Shown: positions 51,417-61,479, numbered from the stretch's first letter. The stretch: DNA of 64,000 nt from an uncultured Oscillospiraceae bacterium (GCA_944385435.1 CALWXG010000001.1:1-64000), one strand, 5' to 3'. Notes: generated from the sequence alone by a model not told the origin. Program-made: numbers and translations.

Positions 51417-54242
51417 TCACTTCAGCATCCGCTTCAGATACCGCCCGGTGTAGGACGCCTCACAGGCCGCCACTTCTTCCGGGGTGCCCGTGCAAACAAT
51501 AGTTCCCCCGCCGGCGCCGCCCTCGGGGCCCAGGTCGATGAGATAGTCGGCGGTCTTGATCACGTCCAGGTTGTGCTCGATGACCACCACGGTGTTGCCC
51601 TTGTCCACAAACCGCTGGAGCACGTCCACCAGCTGGTGCACGTCGGCGGTGTGCAGACCGGTGGTGGGCTCGTCCAGGATATAGATGGTGGAGCCGGTGG
51701 ACTGCTTGGACAGCTCGGTGGCCAGCTTCACCCGCTGGGCCTCGCCGCCGGACAGAGTGGTGGAGGGCTGGCCCAGCTTCACATAGCCCAGGCCCACGTC
51801 CATGAGGGTCTGGAGCTTGTTCTTCAGCCGGGGCAGGTTCTCGAAGAAGGGCAGGGCCTCCTCCACCGTCATCTCCAGCACCTCGTGGATGTTCTTGCCC
51901 TTGTAGCGCACCTCCAGGGTCTCCCGGTTGTACCGCTTGCCCTTGCACACCTCGCAGGGGACGTAGATGTCCGGCAGGAAGTGCATCTCGATCTTGATGA
52001 GGCCGTCCCCGGAGCAGGCCTCGCACCGGCCGCCCCGCACGTTGAAGGAAAACCGCCCCGGGCCGTAGCCCCGGCTCTTGGCGTCCGGGGTGGAGGCAAA
52101 CAGCTCCCGGATGTCGTTGAACAGCCCGGTGTAGGTGGCGGGATTGGACCGGGGGGTGCGGCCGATGGGGGACTGGTCGATGGCGATGACCTTGTCCAGA
52201 AACTCCTCTCCCTCGATGCCGTCGTGCTTTCCCGGCCGGGCCTTGGTGCGGTTCAGGTCCGCCCCCAGCCGCTTGTAGAGGATCTCATTCACCAGGGAGG
52301 ACTTGCCCGAGCCGGACACCCCGGTGACCGCAATGAAGGTGCCCAGGGGGAAGGCCACATCGATGTGCCGCAGGTTGTTCTCCGCCGCCCCCCGGATGAT
52401 GAGCTGATGGCCGTTGCCCGGCCGGCGGCTGGCCGGCACCGGCACCTTGCGCCGTCCGGCCAGATAGTCCCCGGTGATGGAGCCGGGGGTGTTCATGATG
52501 TCCTGGGCGGTGCCGCAGGCCACCACCTGTCCCCCGTGGACCCCCGCCCCGGGGCCGATGTCCACAATGTAGTCGGCGGCCCGCATGGTGTCCTCGTCGT
52601 GCTCCACCACGATGAGGGTGTTGCCCAGATCCCGCAGCCGCTTCAGGGTGGCCAGCAGCAGGTCATTGTCCCGCTGGTGCAGGCCGATGGAGGGCTCGTC
52701 CAGGATATACAGCACCCCCATGAGGGAGGAGCCGATCTGGGTGGCCAGCCGGATGCGCTGGCTCTCCCCGCCGGACAGGGTGCCCGCCTGGCGGTTCAGG
52801 GTGAGGTACTGCAGCCCCACGGAGCGCAGGAAGCCCAGCCGGGCACGGATCTCCTTGAGGATCTGATCGGCGATCATCATCTGGGTGGGGCTGAGGGTGA
52901 TGGTGTCCAGGAAGGCCAGGGCCTCGGTGATGGGCTTTTCGCAGAACTCGTGGATGGAGATGCCCCCCACGGTGACCGCCAGGGCCTCCCGGCGCAGCCG
53001 CTTGCCGTGGCAGTCCGGGCAGGGGGACTGGGCCATGCACTCCTCGATCTCCCGCTTCATGGCGTCGGACTGGGTCTCCCGGTAGCGGCGCTCCAGGTTG
53101 TTCACAATGCCCTCAAAAGGCTGGTGGAGCACCCCCTTGCCCCGGGGCTGGTCGTAGTGGAGCTCCAGTTTCTCCCCCTTGGTGCCGTAGAGGATCACAT
53201 CCATCACCTCCGGGGAGAGCTTCTCCACCGGGTCGGTGAGCTTGAAGCGGTACTTCTTGGCCAGGGCCTCAAAGTACATCCGGGAGATGCCGTCGGACTT
53301 GATGTGGTTCCAGCCCGAGGCGGTGATGGCCCCATCCAGGATGGACAGGGACTTGTTGGGGATGATGAGATCCGGATCCACCTTCAGCTGGGAGCCCAGC
53401 CCCATACAGGTGGGGCAGGCCCCGTAGGGGTTGTTGAAGGAGAACATCCGGGGGGTGAGCTCCTCAATGGACACTCCGCAGTCCTCGCAGGCGTAGTTCT
53501 GGGAGAACAGGATGTCCCGGTCCTCCCCCACGATGTTGATGACCACGATGCCCCCGGACAGATTGGACGCCGTCTCCACCGAGTCAGTGAGCCGCCGGTT
53601 GATGTCCGGGCGGATCACCAGCCGGTCCACCACGATCTCGATGGAGTGCTTTTTGTTCTTGTCCAGCTTGATCTCTTCGGTGAGCTCATACAGGGACCCG
53701 TCCACCCGGCAGCGCACGTAGCCCGACTTCCGGGCGTCCTCGAAGATCTTGGCGTGCTCCCCCTTCTTGCCCCGGATCACCGGGGCCAGCACCTGGATGC
53801 GGGTGGCCTCGGGCAAGGTCATCACCTGGTCGATGATCTGGTCGATGGTCTGCTGCTGGATCTCCTTGCCGCAGATGGGACAGTGGGGGGTACCCACCCG
53901 GGCCCACAGCAGACGCAGGTAGTCGTAGATCTCGGTGACGGTGCCCACCGTGGACCGGGGGTTCTTGGAGGTGGTCTTCTGGTCGATGGAGATGGCGGGG
54001 GACAGCCCCTCGATGTAGTCCACGTCCGGCTTCTCCATCTGGCCCAGGAACATCCGGGCATAGGAGGACAGGGACTCCACATACCGCCGCTGTCCCTCGG
54101 CGTACAGGGTCTCAAAGGCCAGGGAGGACTTGCCCGACCCGGACAGGCCGGTGAGCACCACCAGCTTGTCCCGGGGTATGGACACGTCGATGTTCTTCAG
54201 ATTGTTCTCCCGGGCGCCCTTGATGAAAATATGGTCTTGCAT
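51417..54242 (-). CDS. uvrA: Excinuclease ABC subunit A
   Basis: 941 residues. Damage-recognition ATPase of nucleotide excision repair. Two ABC modules: Walker [15 protein letters not shown] (near residue 31) and [13 protein letters not shown]; signatures [17 protein letters not shown] and [16 protein letters not shown]; and zinc fingers (CEDCG...[14 protein letters not shown] and CEACSGDG...CEVCKG). ATG 54242 has GAGGAAG upstream. Its 3' end is duplicated twice downstream. No SOS box was found in front of it, in contrast to uvrB. Confidence 0.98.
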   Translation of the reverse strand: MQDHIFIKGARENNLKNIDVSIPRDKLVVLTGLSGSGKSSLAFETLYAEGQRRYVESLSSYARMFLGQMEKPDVDYIEGLSPAISIDQKTTSKNPRSTVGTVTEIYDYLRLLWARVGTPHCPICGKEIQQQTIDQIIDQVMTLPEATRIQVLAPVIRGKKGEHAKIFEDARKSGYVRCRVDGSLYELTEEIKLDKNKKHSIEIVVDRLVIRPDINRRLTDSVETASNLSGGIVVINIVGEDRDILFSQNYACEDCGVSIEELTPRMFSFNNPYGACPTCMGLGSQLKVDPDLIIPNKSLSILDGAITASGWNHIKSDGISRMYFEALAKKYRFKLTDPVEKLSPEVMDVILYGTKGEKLELHYDQPRGKGVLHQPFEGIVNNLERRYRETQSDAMKREIEECMAQSPCPDCHGKRLRREALAVTVGGISIHEFCEKPITEALAFLDTITLSPTQMMIADQILKEIRARLGFLRSVGLQYLTLNRQAGTLSGGESQRIRLATQIGSSLMGVLYILDEPSIGLHQRDNDLLLATLKRLRDLGNTLIVVEHDEDTMRAADYIVDIGPGAGVHGGQVVACGTAQDIMNTPGSITGDYLAGRRKVPVPASRRPGNGHQLIIRGAAENNLRHIDVAFPLGTFIAVTGVSGSGKSSLVNEILYKRLGADLNRTKARPGKHDGIEGEEFLDKVIAIDQSPIGRTPRSNPATYTGLFNDIRELFASTPDAKSRGYGPGRFSFNVRGGRCEACSGDGLIKIEMHFLPDIYVPCEVCKGKRYNRETLEVRYKGKNIHEVLEMTVEEALPFFENLPRLKNKLQTLMDVGLGYVKLGQPSTTLSGGEAQRVKLATELSKQSTGSTIYILDEPTTGLHTADVHQLVDVLQRFVDKGNTVVVIEHNLDVIKTADYLIDLGPEGGAGGGTIVCTGTPEEVAACEASYTGRYLKRMLK

Positions 54243-54335
54243 GGTGATCTTCCTCAGTCAAATTACGTTTTTAGATTTCCGCTTCTGGGAACTGAATGCC
54301 CCTGGGGCAGGGATCGCTCCCGCCGTCCCCTTTCC

Positions 54336-55349
54336 TCAGTACCCGAACTCCGCCGCCACGCCCTTGAGCATCTCCCGGATGGGCAGCTGATAGGGGCAGC
54401 GGCTCTCGCAGGCGCCGCACTCCACACACTCTCCGGCGTGGTGAGCCAGGCCGGCATACCGGCCTCTGGCCCAGTCCGCCAGGTCGTATTTCCGCAGGTA
54501 GTTGGCCATGAGGAAATTGTTGGGGATGTCGATGCCCACGGTGCAGGGGGCGCAGTAGCCGCACCGGCGGCAGAACTGGCTGCCCAGTTCCTTCCGGATG
54601 GCCTGGCACTGTTCCAGCTCCTGCTCTGTCAACGGGGACAGGTCCTCCGCCGCGGTGGCGTTGCGCTCCACCTCTTCCGGGCTGCCCATGCCGGGGATGG
54701 AGATGTCAATGGCGTCCGAGGCGGCCACATACCGCAGCGCCAGCTTCCAGTCGTCCAGGTTGCCGCCGGCCAGGGGTTTCATGGCGATGGTGCCCATTCC
54801 CTTCTCCCGGGCCAGGCGCAGGATCTCCTCCCCCTGGTTCTCCACGATGTTGTAGGGGAACATCACCGTCTCAATCCGGTCGCTGTACTCCTCCACAATC
54901 TTGCGCAGGGCGTCGGCGCTGTGGGCGGTGACGCCGATGTGGCCGATCTTTCCCTCCGCTTTGGCCTCCGCCAGCGCCCGATAGGCCCCCTGGGGGCCAA
55001 AAGCCTGGTCAAAATCCTTCAGGGGCAGGTTGTGGAGCTGGTAGACGTCGATGTAATCCGTCCTCAGATTCGACAGGCTGATGCCCACGTCCCGCTTCAT
55101 GCCCTCATAGTCCCGGACCATGGATTTGCTGGCCAGGAGGAACTTGTCCCGCCGGCCCTCCAGGGCGGCGCCCAGGTACTCCTCGGACACGGTGTAGCCC
55201 CGGGCGGTGTCAATGTAGTTCATGCCGTACCGCTCCAGAGCGTCCACCACCGCTCTGGTATTGGCCGCGTCGGAGCGCTGGATGGGGATGCCGCCGAAGG
55301 AGACGGCGGCGCAGTGCAGGCCGGTGCGGCCCAGCTGTACATAGTTCAT
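54336..55349 (-). CDS. Aldo/keto reductase with C-terminal 4Fe-4S ferredoxin domain
   Basis: 337 residues. The AKR barrel has YIDTARGYTVSEEYLG (Asp and Tyr), ASKSM (Lys) and YQLHNL (His), the catalytic tetrad. The C-terminal part carries FCRRCGYCAPCTVGIDIP and CVECGACESRCPYQLPI, consistent with iron-sulfur clusters of the ferredoxin type, so the enzyme may take electrons from ferredoxin rather than only from NADPH. ATG 55349 has GGAGG 7 bases upstream. Confidence 0.92.
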   Translation of the reverse strand: MNYVQLGRTGLHCAAVSFGGIPIQRSDAANTRAVVDALERYGMNYIDTARGYTVSEEYLGAALEGRRDKFLLASKSMVRDYEGMKRDVGISLSNLRTDYIDVYQLHNLPLKDFDQAFGPQGAYRALAEAKAEGKIGHIGVTAHSADALRKIVEEYSDRIETVMFPYNIVENQGEEILRLAREKGMGTIAMKPLAGGNLDDWKLALRYVAASDAIDISIPGMGSPEEVERNATAAEDLSPLTEQELEQCQAIRKELGSQFCRRCGYCAPCTVGIDIPNNFLMANYLRKYDLADWARGRYAGLAHHAGECVECGACESRCPYQLPIREMLKGVAAEFGY

Positions 55350-55395
55350 ATCTATTCCTCCCAATATGATTCATAGTATATCTTCAGCAGACACA

Positions 55396-56181
55396 TCATG
55401 TGATCGAACCCAGAACCATGGCGTAGAGGATCAGGCACGCCCCCGCCAGCACCACCCACTCGATGTGCTCCATGGTGATGTAAAAGCTGGAGGGCTCCGC
55501 GTCGTCGATGTCCACGGAGCGGATATGCCCCAGCAGGCTCAGCTTGAACAGGACCTTCGGAAACAGGATCTGCACGATGTTCAGCAGGGCGAGGAAGGTC
55601 ACCGCCAGATACAGCCCCACGCTGCCCTTGTGGGTGAGCTCCGGCTCCAGCACCACCCAAGCCAGGGTGGAAAAGCTGGGGGCGTGGTATTCCTCCTGGC
55701 TGATCGTCTGGCCGCCCTCGCCGACGATGGTGCCGTCGCTGGTGTGACCATAGGCGCGGATCCCCCAGAAGGGCTCTCCGCCCTCGTCAAAGAGCATGTC
55801 GGCAAAGCGGTACCCCCGGAAGAGCACCTGGTCTCCCTGGCGGATCTCCACGCCGGTGCCGCTGTATTGGAATTCCTCCGGCACGGCGGTGGGGTCCTCC
55901 GCCACCTGGTAGGGGCCGTAGGCATACTCCCCCCAGCGGTATTCCACCGTCCCGTCCGAGGCGACGGAAAAGGCGGCGTCCTCTCCGTCCACCTTCCCCT
56001 CGTACCAGGTCACGTCCCCCTCCCTGCGGGGGTAGAGCAGTTCCCCCTGGTACTCCAGGCCCCAGCGGCCCACCGTCACCGCCGTGGCGATGCCGAAGGC
56101 CACAATCTCTGCCAGCATGAGGATCAGCAGCACCCGCCGGAACCAGGACATCTCCGCCCACTTGTTTTGGATGGCTATCAT
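55396..56181 (-). CDS. Hypothetical membrane protein
   Basis: 261 residues, no recognised family. A membrane helix at about 18-40, a long external beta-rich region (GLEYQGELLYPRREGDVTWYEGKVDGEDAAFSV, YSGTGVEIRQGDQVLFRGYRF) and two further helices near the C-terminus (VGLYLAVTFLALLNIVQILF and WVVLAGACLILYAMVLG). ATG 56181 has GGAGAGGG before it. Neighbours give no hint of function. Confidence 0.75.
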   Translation of the reverse strand: MIAIQNKWAEMSWFRRVLLILMLAEIVAFGIATAVTVGRWGLEYQGELLYPRREGDVTWYEGKVDGEDAAFSVASDGTVEYRWGEYAYGPYQVAEDPTAVPEEFQYSGTGVEIRQGDQVLFRGYRFADMLFDEGGEPFWGIRAYGHTSDGTIVGEGGQTISQEEYHAPSFSTLAWVVLEPELTHKGSVGLYLAVTFLALLNIVQILFPKVLFKLSLLGHIRSVDIDDAEPSSFYITMEHIEWVVLAGACLILYAMVLGSIT

Positions 56182-56242
56182 GTGGTTCCCTCTCCTCTCT
56201 GTCTTGCGCAATACGCGCGCTATCTCTCAGGCATAGGTAAGG

Positions 56243-56767
56243 TCAGCGCTCTTCCAGCTCCCCCCACTGCCCGGCGGTGACGGCGTAGTGGTACATGGTC
56301 GCCGGACAGCCCCGGCAGTCTGTGACCGTCTCGCTCCCCAGCCTGGTCATGCCCAGTGCCTCCAGCAGGCGGCCCGCCCGGCGGAGGTTGACGGTCTCTC
56401 CCTCCACCCGGCACAAACCCAGGGCGCCAAAGGCGTAGTCCAGCAGAGCCTGGGAGATTTCCAAGGCATATCCCCTGCCCCACAGGTCCCGGCGGAGAAA
56501 CCAGCCCAGCTCATACGTCCCCGGCTCGCCCAGGGGACAGAACAGCACATAGCCCGCCAGCTGCCCGGGGGTTTCCCGCTCTTCCAGGGCATAGCCCACC
56601 GGGGGGTCGCGCCGGAGCAGGGATCGCTCTAAAAACGCGTCGCTCTCCTCCCGGGTCATGGGGAAGGAATCGCGCATGGCCTCCCGGTCCCCCAGGATGG
56701 CGTACAGCCCGTCCCCGTCGGCCGGGGTAAAGGGCCGCAGGCGCAGCCGGGACGTGGTCAGCTCCAT
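56243..56767 (-). CDS. GNAT N-acetyltransferase (RimJ/RimL type)
   Basis: 174 residues. Starts with the RimJ/RimL-like pattern TTSRLRLRPFTPADGDGLYAIL; acetyl-CoA-binding segment ELGWFLRRDLWGRGYALEISQALLDYAF (R-x-x-x-x-GxG/A) and RRAGRLLEALGM. It acetylates an amino group, possibly a ribosomal protein or small molecule. ATG 56767 overlaps the end of the ybaK gene (stop ending at 56769), with GGAGGGG as its ribosome site. Confidence 0.9.
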   Translation of the reverse strand: MELTTSRLRLRPFTPADGDGLYAILGDREAMRDSFPMTREESDAFLERSLLRRDPPVGYALEERETPGQLAGYVLFCPLGEPGTYELGWFLRRDLWGRGYALEISQALLDYAFGALGLCRVEGETVNLRRAGRLLEALGMTRLGSETVTDCRGCPATMYHYAVTAGQWGELEER

Positions 56768-56768
56768 G

Positions 56769-57257
56769 TCACCCCTCCGCAATCACGTCGGCGGCGGTGG
56801 CCCGTACCAGCTCCATCAGGTCCGCCGGAGCCAGCTCCACCTGGAATCCGATCCTGCCGGCGGAGACATAGATGGTGTCCTGCTCCAGGCAGCTCTCGTG
56901 GAACACCGTGGGGAACTGCTTTTTCATTCCCACCGGGGAACAGCCTCCATGGACGTAGCCGGTGAGGGGGAGCAGTTCCCTGCTGGGCAGCATGGCCACC
57001 GACTTCTCCCCCACCGCCTTGGCGGCCTTCTTCAGGTCCAGGGTGGCGGCCACCGGGATGTCGAACACATAGCAGCCTCCGGAGGCCCCCTTCGTCACCA
57101 GGGTCTTGAACACCTGGGCAGGGTCGAGGCCCAGGCTGCGGGCCACCGTCACGCCGTCCGGGGCGTCAGCGCCGTGAGGGTAAGCGTGTGGGGTGTAGGG
57201 AATCTTTTTCTGATCCAACAGGCGCATTACGTTGGTTTTTTCCTCTTTTTTTGCCAT
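56769..57257 (-). CDS. ybaK: Cys-tRNA(Pro) deacylase YbaK/EbsC family
   Basis: 162 residues. YbaK fold: NVMRLLDQKKIPYTPHAYP, GLDPAQVFKTLVTKG, the substrate/catalytic Lys in FKTL and TGYVHGGCSPVGMKKQFPTVFHES are typical. It hydrolyses mischarged Cys-tRNA(Pro). ATG 57257 with AAAGGTG upstream. Confidence 0.92.
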   Translation of the reverse strand: MAKKEEKTNVMRLLDQKKIPYTPHAYPHGADAPDGVTVARSLGLDPAQVFKTLVTKGASGGCYVFDIPVAATLDLKKAAKAVGEKSVAMLPSRELLPLTGYVHGGCSPVGMKKQFPTVFHESCLEQDTIYVSAGRIGFQVELAPADLMELVRATAADVIAEG

Positions 57258-57303
57258 GGTATCACCTTTCTGCCGGCCTGTTCCGTGGAACACAAGAGGC
57301 GGC

Positions 57304-59271
57304 CTACTTCTTCTCTCCCCGCAGCTGGATGATCTGGTCTCTCAAAGTGGCTGCCAACTCGAACTCCAGCATCTTCGCCGCCTCTTTCATCTCCTTTTCC
57401 AGCTTGGCAATCAGCTCCAGCCGCTGTTGCTTGGTGAGCTGCTTGCCCGCGGTGTCGTGGCTGCCGGCTGCTTCCGGCGTGAGGGCCATCAGCTCCCGCA
57501 CCGATTTCTTGATGGTCTTGGGCACAATGCCGTGGGCCTTGTTGTAGGCGTCCTGCTTGGCCCGGCGACGCTCCGTCTCCTCCATGGCCCGGGCCATGGA
57601 GGGCGTGACGGTATCGGCGTACAGAATCACCATGCCGTCGGCATTCCGGGCCGCCCGGCCAATGGTCTGGATCAAAGAGGTCTCCGAGCGCAGGAACCCC
57701 TCCTTGTCCGCATCCAGAATGGCCACCAGGGACACCTCCGGCAGGTCCAGGCCCTCCCGCAGCAGGTTGATGCCCACCAGCACGTCGAATTTTCCCAGGC
57801 GCAGATCCCGGATGATCTCCATGCGCTCGATGGTGTCGATGTCGTGGTGCATATACCGCACCCGGATGCCCGCACCCTTCAGGTAGTCGGTGAGGCTCTC
57901 CGCCATCTTCTTGGTGAGAGTGGTGATCAGCACCCGCTCCTCCCGCTGGGTACGGGCGTGGATCTCCCCGATGAGGTCGTCGATCTGTCCCTCCACCGGC
58001 CGCACCTCCACCCTGGGATCCAGCAGGCCGGTGGGCCGGATCACCTGCTCCACAATCTGTCCGGACCGGCTGCGCTCGTACTCCCCCGGCGTGGCAGACA
58101 CGTACACCACCTGATTGAGCCGGGTCTCAAACTCGTCAAATTTCAGCGGCCGGTTGTCAAAGGCACAGGGCAGCCGGAACCCGTAGTCCACCAGGGAGGT
58201 CTTCCGGGCCCGGTCTCCGTTGTACATGGCCCGCACCTGGGGCAGGGTGGCATGGCTCTCATCGATGAAGAGCACAAAGTCCTTGGGAAAATAGTCCAGC
58301 AGGGTGTGGGGCGGAGAGCCGGCGGGGCGGCCCTCAATGACCCGGGAGTAGTTCTCAATGCCTGAACAGTACCCCAGTTCCTGCATCATCTCAATGTCAT
58401 ACATCGTGCGCTGCTTGATGCGCTGGGCCTCCACCAGCTTGCCCTCTTTTTGAAAAAAGGCCACCCGCTCCTCCAGCTCCTTGTAGATCTCCTGGATGGC
58501 GGCGTCCATCTTCTCCTTTGGGGTGACATAGTGGGTGGCGGGCCAGATGGGGATGTTGGTCAGCCGCCGGATGGGCACCCCGGTGACCACGTTGATCTCG
58601 CTGATGCGGTCGATCTCATCCCCGAAAAACTCAATGCGCAGGGCGGTGTCCTTCCAGTAGGCGGGCCACACCTCCACGGTGTCCCCCCGCACCCGGAACA
58701 TGTTGCGCTCAAAGGCGATGTCGTTGCGCTCGTACCGGATGGCCACCAGGCGCTTCAGAAGCTCCGGAATGGGGATCTCCATGCCCACCCGCAGCGCCAC
58801 CATCATGGAGGCAAAATCCTCCGGCTCACCCAGTCCGTAGATACAGGATACGGAGGACACCACAATCACATCCCGCCGCTCCAGCAGGGAGGCGGTGGCG
58901 GACAGGCGCAGCCGGTCAATCTCATCGTTCACAGAGGAGTCCTTTTCGATAAAGGTATCTGTGTGGGGAATGTAGGCCTCCGGCTGGTAGTAGTCGTAAT
59001 AGGAGACAAAGTACTCCACCGCATTGTTGGGGAAAAACTCCCGGAACTCGGCGCACAGCTGGGCGGCCAGAGTCTTGTTGTGGGCCAGCACCAGAGTGGG
59101 ACGCTGCACGGCCTCAATCACCTTGGCCATGGTGTAGGTCTTGCCCGAACCGGTGACACCCAGCAGGGTCTGCTCATCCAGCCCCATCTCGATCCCGTTG
59201 GCCAGCGCCTCAATGGCCTCCGGCTGATCGCCGCTGGGCGTATATTCACTGACCACCTCAAATTTCGGCAT
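57304..59271 (-). CDS. uvrB: Excinuclease ABC subunit B
   Basis: 655 residues. Helicase motifs: [16 protein letters not shown] (Walker A), the beta-hairpin region [56 protein letters not shown], and QTIGRAARN. The C-terminal UvrC-interacting domain ([29 protein letters not shown]) is complete. It receives damaged DNA from UvrA and recruits UvrC. ATG 59271 with GAGGGGG upstream. A strong promoter with an SOS box lies about 150 bp upstream. Confidence 0.98.
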   Translation of the reverse strand: MPKFEVVSEYTPSGDQPEAIEALANGIEMGLDEQTLLGVTGSGKTYTMAKVIEAVQRPTLVLAHNKTLAAQLCAEFREFFPNNAVEYFVSYYDYYQPEAYIPHTDTFIEKDSSVNDEIDRLRLSATASLLERRDVIVVSSVSCIYGLGEPEDFASMMVALRVGMEIPIPELLKRLVAIRYERNDIAFERNMFRVRGDTVEVWPAYWKDTALRIEFFGDEIDRISEINVVTGVPIRRLTNIPIWPATHYVTPKEKMDAAIQEIYKELEERVAFFQKEGKLVEAQRIKQRTMYDIEMMQELGYCSGIENYSRVIEGRPAGSPPHTLLDYFPKDFVLFIDESHATLPQVRAMYNGDRARKTSLVDYGFRLPCAFDNRPLKFDEFETRLNQVVYVSATPGEYERSRSGQIVEQVIRPTGLLDPRVEVRPVEGQIDDLIGEIHARTQREERVLITTLTKKMAESLTDYLKGAGIRVRYMHHDIDTIERMEIIRDLRLGKFDVLVGINLLREGLDLPEVSLVAILDADKEGFLRSETSLIQTIGRAARNADGMVILYADTVTPSMARAMEETERRRAKQDAYNKAHGIVPKTIKKSVRELMALTPEAAGSHDTAGKQLTKQQRLELIAKLEKEMKEAAKMLEFELAATLRDQIIQLRGEKK

Positions 59272-59312
59272 AACGTTCCCCCTCTTCTGCGCTTCGTTCC
59301 CCAAAACGGCAT

Positions 59313-59343
59313 CATGCCCGAAAGCCGTATGCTTTCGGGCATG
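59313..59343 (-). terminator. Hairpin in the uvrB leader, possible radC terminator
   Basis: CATGCCCGAAAGC / GCTTTCGGGCATG with loop CGTAT, between radC and uvrB and inside the predicted uvrB leader. No T run follows, so a regulatory hairpin is an alternative to a terminator. Confidence 0.45.
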
Positions 59344-59423
59344 CCGGCCGATCCTTCAGCCTTCTGTTTTCCTGCGCGCCCCGGCGGGCCTGGAACCGCC
59401 TGGGCGGTTTCCCGTGCAGCCCC

Positions 59424-59452
59424 ATTATATTCGAACGCGCGTTTGCAGTCAA
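59424..59452 (-). promoter_or_regulatory. uvrB promoter with embedded LexA SOS box
   Basis: Minus strand: TTGACT (59447-59452), 17-bp spacer, TATAAT (59424-59429). The spacer contains CAAACGCGCGTTCG (59432-59445), matching the Gram-positive LexA box CGAAC-N4-GTTCG at nine of ten positions. LexA binding here would block the polymerase. Confidence 0.85.
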
Positions 59453-59461
59453 GAACCGATT

Positions 59462-60163
59462 TCAGTCTTCCAGATACCCGGTTGCCGCCATGGAGATCAT
59501 CTCGTTAGCAGCCACCACAAAATGGTCCACCAGTTCCACATGGACCTGGCGCAGAAGGTCCCGCAGCTCCAGAGTGGTGCGCACATCCGCCGAGGAAAAC
59601 ATGGCCACACCGGATACATGGTTGTGGGCCAGCGCCACCCGGCTGGCGTTGCAGGCCAGGGCGGCCTCCACCACCTTTCGTTTGGCCACGCCCACCTGAT
59701 CCAGGATGCCCTCCCCCAGCATGCGGCATGCGATGAGTTTCCGCTTGGCGTCCATACACACCAGATAGGCCATCTCATTGCGGGCGCCGAAGAACAGGGG
59801 CAGGAGCAGCTGTTCGAAGTCCCAGTTGGTGAGCACCTGACCGGACACATCGCTGGTCTGCTCCATGTAGCGGGCGGCCACCGCCGGAACCAGGCGCAGC
59901 AGGGCGGCGGTGTTGGCGCCCACGCCCTTCACCTCCAGCAGCTGTTCATAGGTGGCGTTGAACACCCCCGCCAGGCCGCCGAACCGCTCCACCAGGGCAT
60001 GGGCCAGCGGGTTCACATCCCCCTGGGGAATGGCGTAAAACAGCAGCAGCTCCATCACCCGATGGTCTGCCATGCCGTTCAATCCCCGGGCCAGGAACTC
60101 CTCCCGGACCCGCTTGCGGTGTCCGGCGTGGATGGATGTACCGGCCTTTTTATCTTGCCCCAT
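59462..60163 (-). CDS. radC: DNA repair protein RadC family (JAB deubiquitinase-like fold)
   Basis: 233 residues. N-terminal helix-hairpin-helix (LEVKGVGANTAALLRLVPAVA) and JAB/MPN domain where the conserved HNHPSG motif reads LAHNHVSGVAMFSSAD, so His-x-His and Asp are kept while Pro is Val. The role of RadC in repair is doubtful; it is often linked to mobile-element or stress genes. Its start overlaps the end of pyrE by 14 bases, and the uvrB promoter starts right after its stop. Confidence 0.92.
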   Translation of the reverse strand: MGQDKKAGTSIHAGHRKRVREEFLARGLNGMADHRVMELLLFYAIPQGDVNPLAHALVERFGGLAGVFNATYEQLLEVKGVGANTAALLRLVPAVAARYMEQTSDVSGQVLTNWDFEQLLLPLFFGARNEMAYLVCMDAKRKLIACRMLGEGILDQVGVAKRKVVEAALACNASRVALAHNHVSGVAMFSSADVRTTLELRDLLRQVHVELVDHFVVAANEMISMAATGYLED

Positions 60164-60821
60164 AGGTGCTCAGGTAAGCTTCCATCCGCTCCCGCATGGC
60201 GTCGTCAATATAGACTTTCCCGTCCACTGGCTTGTTGTGGAGGCAGTCGATGATCTCCCGGATGGTGACGATGGGGTAAACCTGAATTCCATAGTCCTCC
60301 CGCAGCTCATCCAGGGTGGTGCAGTCCCGGGTACCCCGCTCCATCCGGTCCACCGATACAAACAGGGCCTTGATGTTCACCTTGGCCACATGTTTGAACA
60401 GCTCAATGGACTCACGCACGGCGGTGCCGGCGGTGACCACATCCTCCACGATGGCGATGTCGTCTCCGTCCTGGGGCTTATAGCCCACCATGGAGCCCCC
60501 CTCGCCGTGGTCCTTGGCCTCCTTGCGGTTGAAGCAATAGGGCAGATCCCGGCCGTAATCCCGGTACAGGGAAGCGGCGGCGGTGACCACCAGGGGAATT
60601 CCTTTGTAGGCCGGGCCGAACAGGGCGGTAATGCCCTCCGGCATGTGCTCCTGGATGCAGGCGGCGTAGTAGTCTCCCAGGCGGGCGGCCTGGGCGCCGG
60701 TCTTATAATTGCCGGTGTTGACGAAATAAGGGGTTTTCCGCCCGGATTTCGTGGTGAAGTCCCCGAAGGTGAGCACGCCGGAGCGCACCATAAAATGGAT
60801 AAATTCTTCCTGATAAGTCAT
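60150..60821 (-). CDS. pyrE: Orotate phosphoribosyltransferase
   Basis: 223 residues. PRPP-binding motif AIVEDVVTAGTAVRESIE (VVEDVxTTGxS in type I PRTases), FGPAYKGIPLVVTAA and RKEAKDHGEGGSMVGYKP (flexible catalytic loop with KEAKDHGEGG) are diagnostic. It makes orotidine monophosphate from orotate and PRPP in pyrimidine synthesis. Start ATG 60821 has GGGAG upstream. No other pyr gene is adjacent, and the gene sits in a DNA-repair neighbourhood. Confidence 0.97.
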   Translation of the reverse strand: MTYQEEFIHFMVRSGVLTFGDFTTKSGRKTPYFVNTGNYKTGAQAARLGDYYAACIQEHMPEGITALFGPAYKGIPLVVTAAASLYRDYGRDLPYCFNRKEAKDHGEGGSMVGYKPQDGDDIAIVEDVVTAGTAVRESIELFKHVAKVNIKALFVSVDRMERGTRDCTTLDELREDYGIQVYPIVTIREIIDCLHNKPVDGKVYIDDAMRERMEAYLSTYGAR

Positions 60822-60863
60822 ACCCAACACTCCCTTATAATTTTGATCTGGGTGAATCAAAAT

Positions 60864-60892
60864 ATTATACCATTGTTTCTCTGTGCGGACAA
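60864..60892 (-). promoter_or_regulatory. Promoter of pyrE-radC
   Basis: Minus strand: TTGTCC (60887-60892), 17-bp spacer, TATAAT (60864-60869), 43 bp before the pyrE start. Confidence 0.75.
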
Positions 60893-61013
60893 GAAGATTT
60901 TATCCGGCAACCTTATCCCGCCCAGTCCTCTCCGGACACAGAAAGGCAGGGCTCCGGCATCCGTCTGCCCGAAGTCCTGCCCGGTCTTTCCCGGCGTCAG
61001 TCCCCTGCGCCGG

Positions 61014-61262
61014 TCAAAATCCCTTGTATTTTCTGCGTGTGGCGATTCCGCCCCGGATATGCCGCTGCGCCTTGTTCTCGTCCAGGATGGTCTTGACCTG
61101 AAGGTACAGCGTCCGGTTAAAGGCCGGCAGCCGCTCCGCCAGGTCTTTATGTACGGTGGACTTTGAAATTCCGAACACCCGGGCCGCCGCCCGCACGGTA
61201 GCTCTGTTCTCAATGATGTACTGAGCCATCTGACAGGCCCGTTCTTCCATGTTCCCTTTCAC
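61014..61262 (-). CDS. spoIIID: Sporulation transcriptional regulator SpoIIID
   Basis: 82 residues. Nearly full-length match to SpoIIID: EERACQMAQYIIENRATVRAAARVFGISKSTVHKDLAERLPAF, with the HTH, then the basic C-terminal NKAQRHIRGGIATRRKYKG. It switches mother-cell gene expression during spore formation. A GTG start at 61262 gives the family-typical MKxxxEER N-terminus; the ATG at 61250 is an alternative. Its presence shows the organism belongs to a spore-forming lineage. Confidence 0.95.
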   Translation of the reverse strand: MKGNMEERACQMAQYIIENRATVRAAARVFGISKSTVHKDLAERLPAFNRTLYLQVKTILDENKAQRHIRGGIATRRKYKGF

Positions 61263-61390
61263 AATGGCAACAACTCCCCGCTCCTGGCGTCTTGAAGCAT
61301 TTATATGCGCCGGAGACCTGGATTATGAAACGCCGCCGGGGCATCCCCTCCTCCGGCAGCCGCCGGAGACACTTTTTTGCCGCTATGCCC

Positions 61391-61419
61391 TTGCGGATTT
61401 TACCAGCTGCTTCTATAAT
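61391..61419 (+). promoter_or_regulatory. Promoter of aroK-aroQ/aroE operon
   Basis: TTGCGG (61391-61396), 17-bp spacer, TATAAT (61414-61419), 61 bp before the start codon. Confidence 0.65.
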
Positions 61420-61479
61420 AAAAGGAAACATACGGGCCGCGGAAGCGCCCGCTCCCCGGCCCGTCAGGAGGCATTTCGT

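Noticed and set aside
50907..51519. CRISPR array
   Set aside because: Only three copies, 255-bp period, copies contain coding sequence of uvrA and no short repeats with unique spacers.
50787..55376. Plus-strand open frame of over 1500 codons antisense to uvrA and the aldo/keto reductase
   Set aside because: Repetitive, His/Gly/Leu-rich product with no recognisable motif; it lies opposite genes with full family matches and exists because of high GC at third positions.
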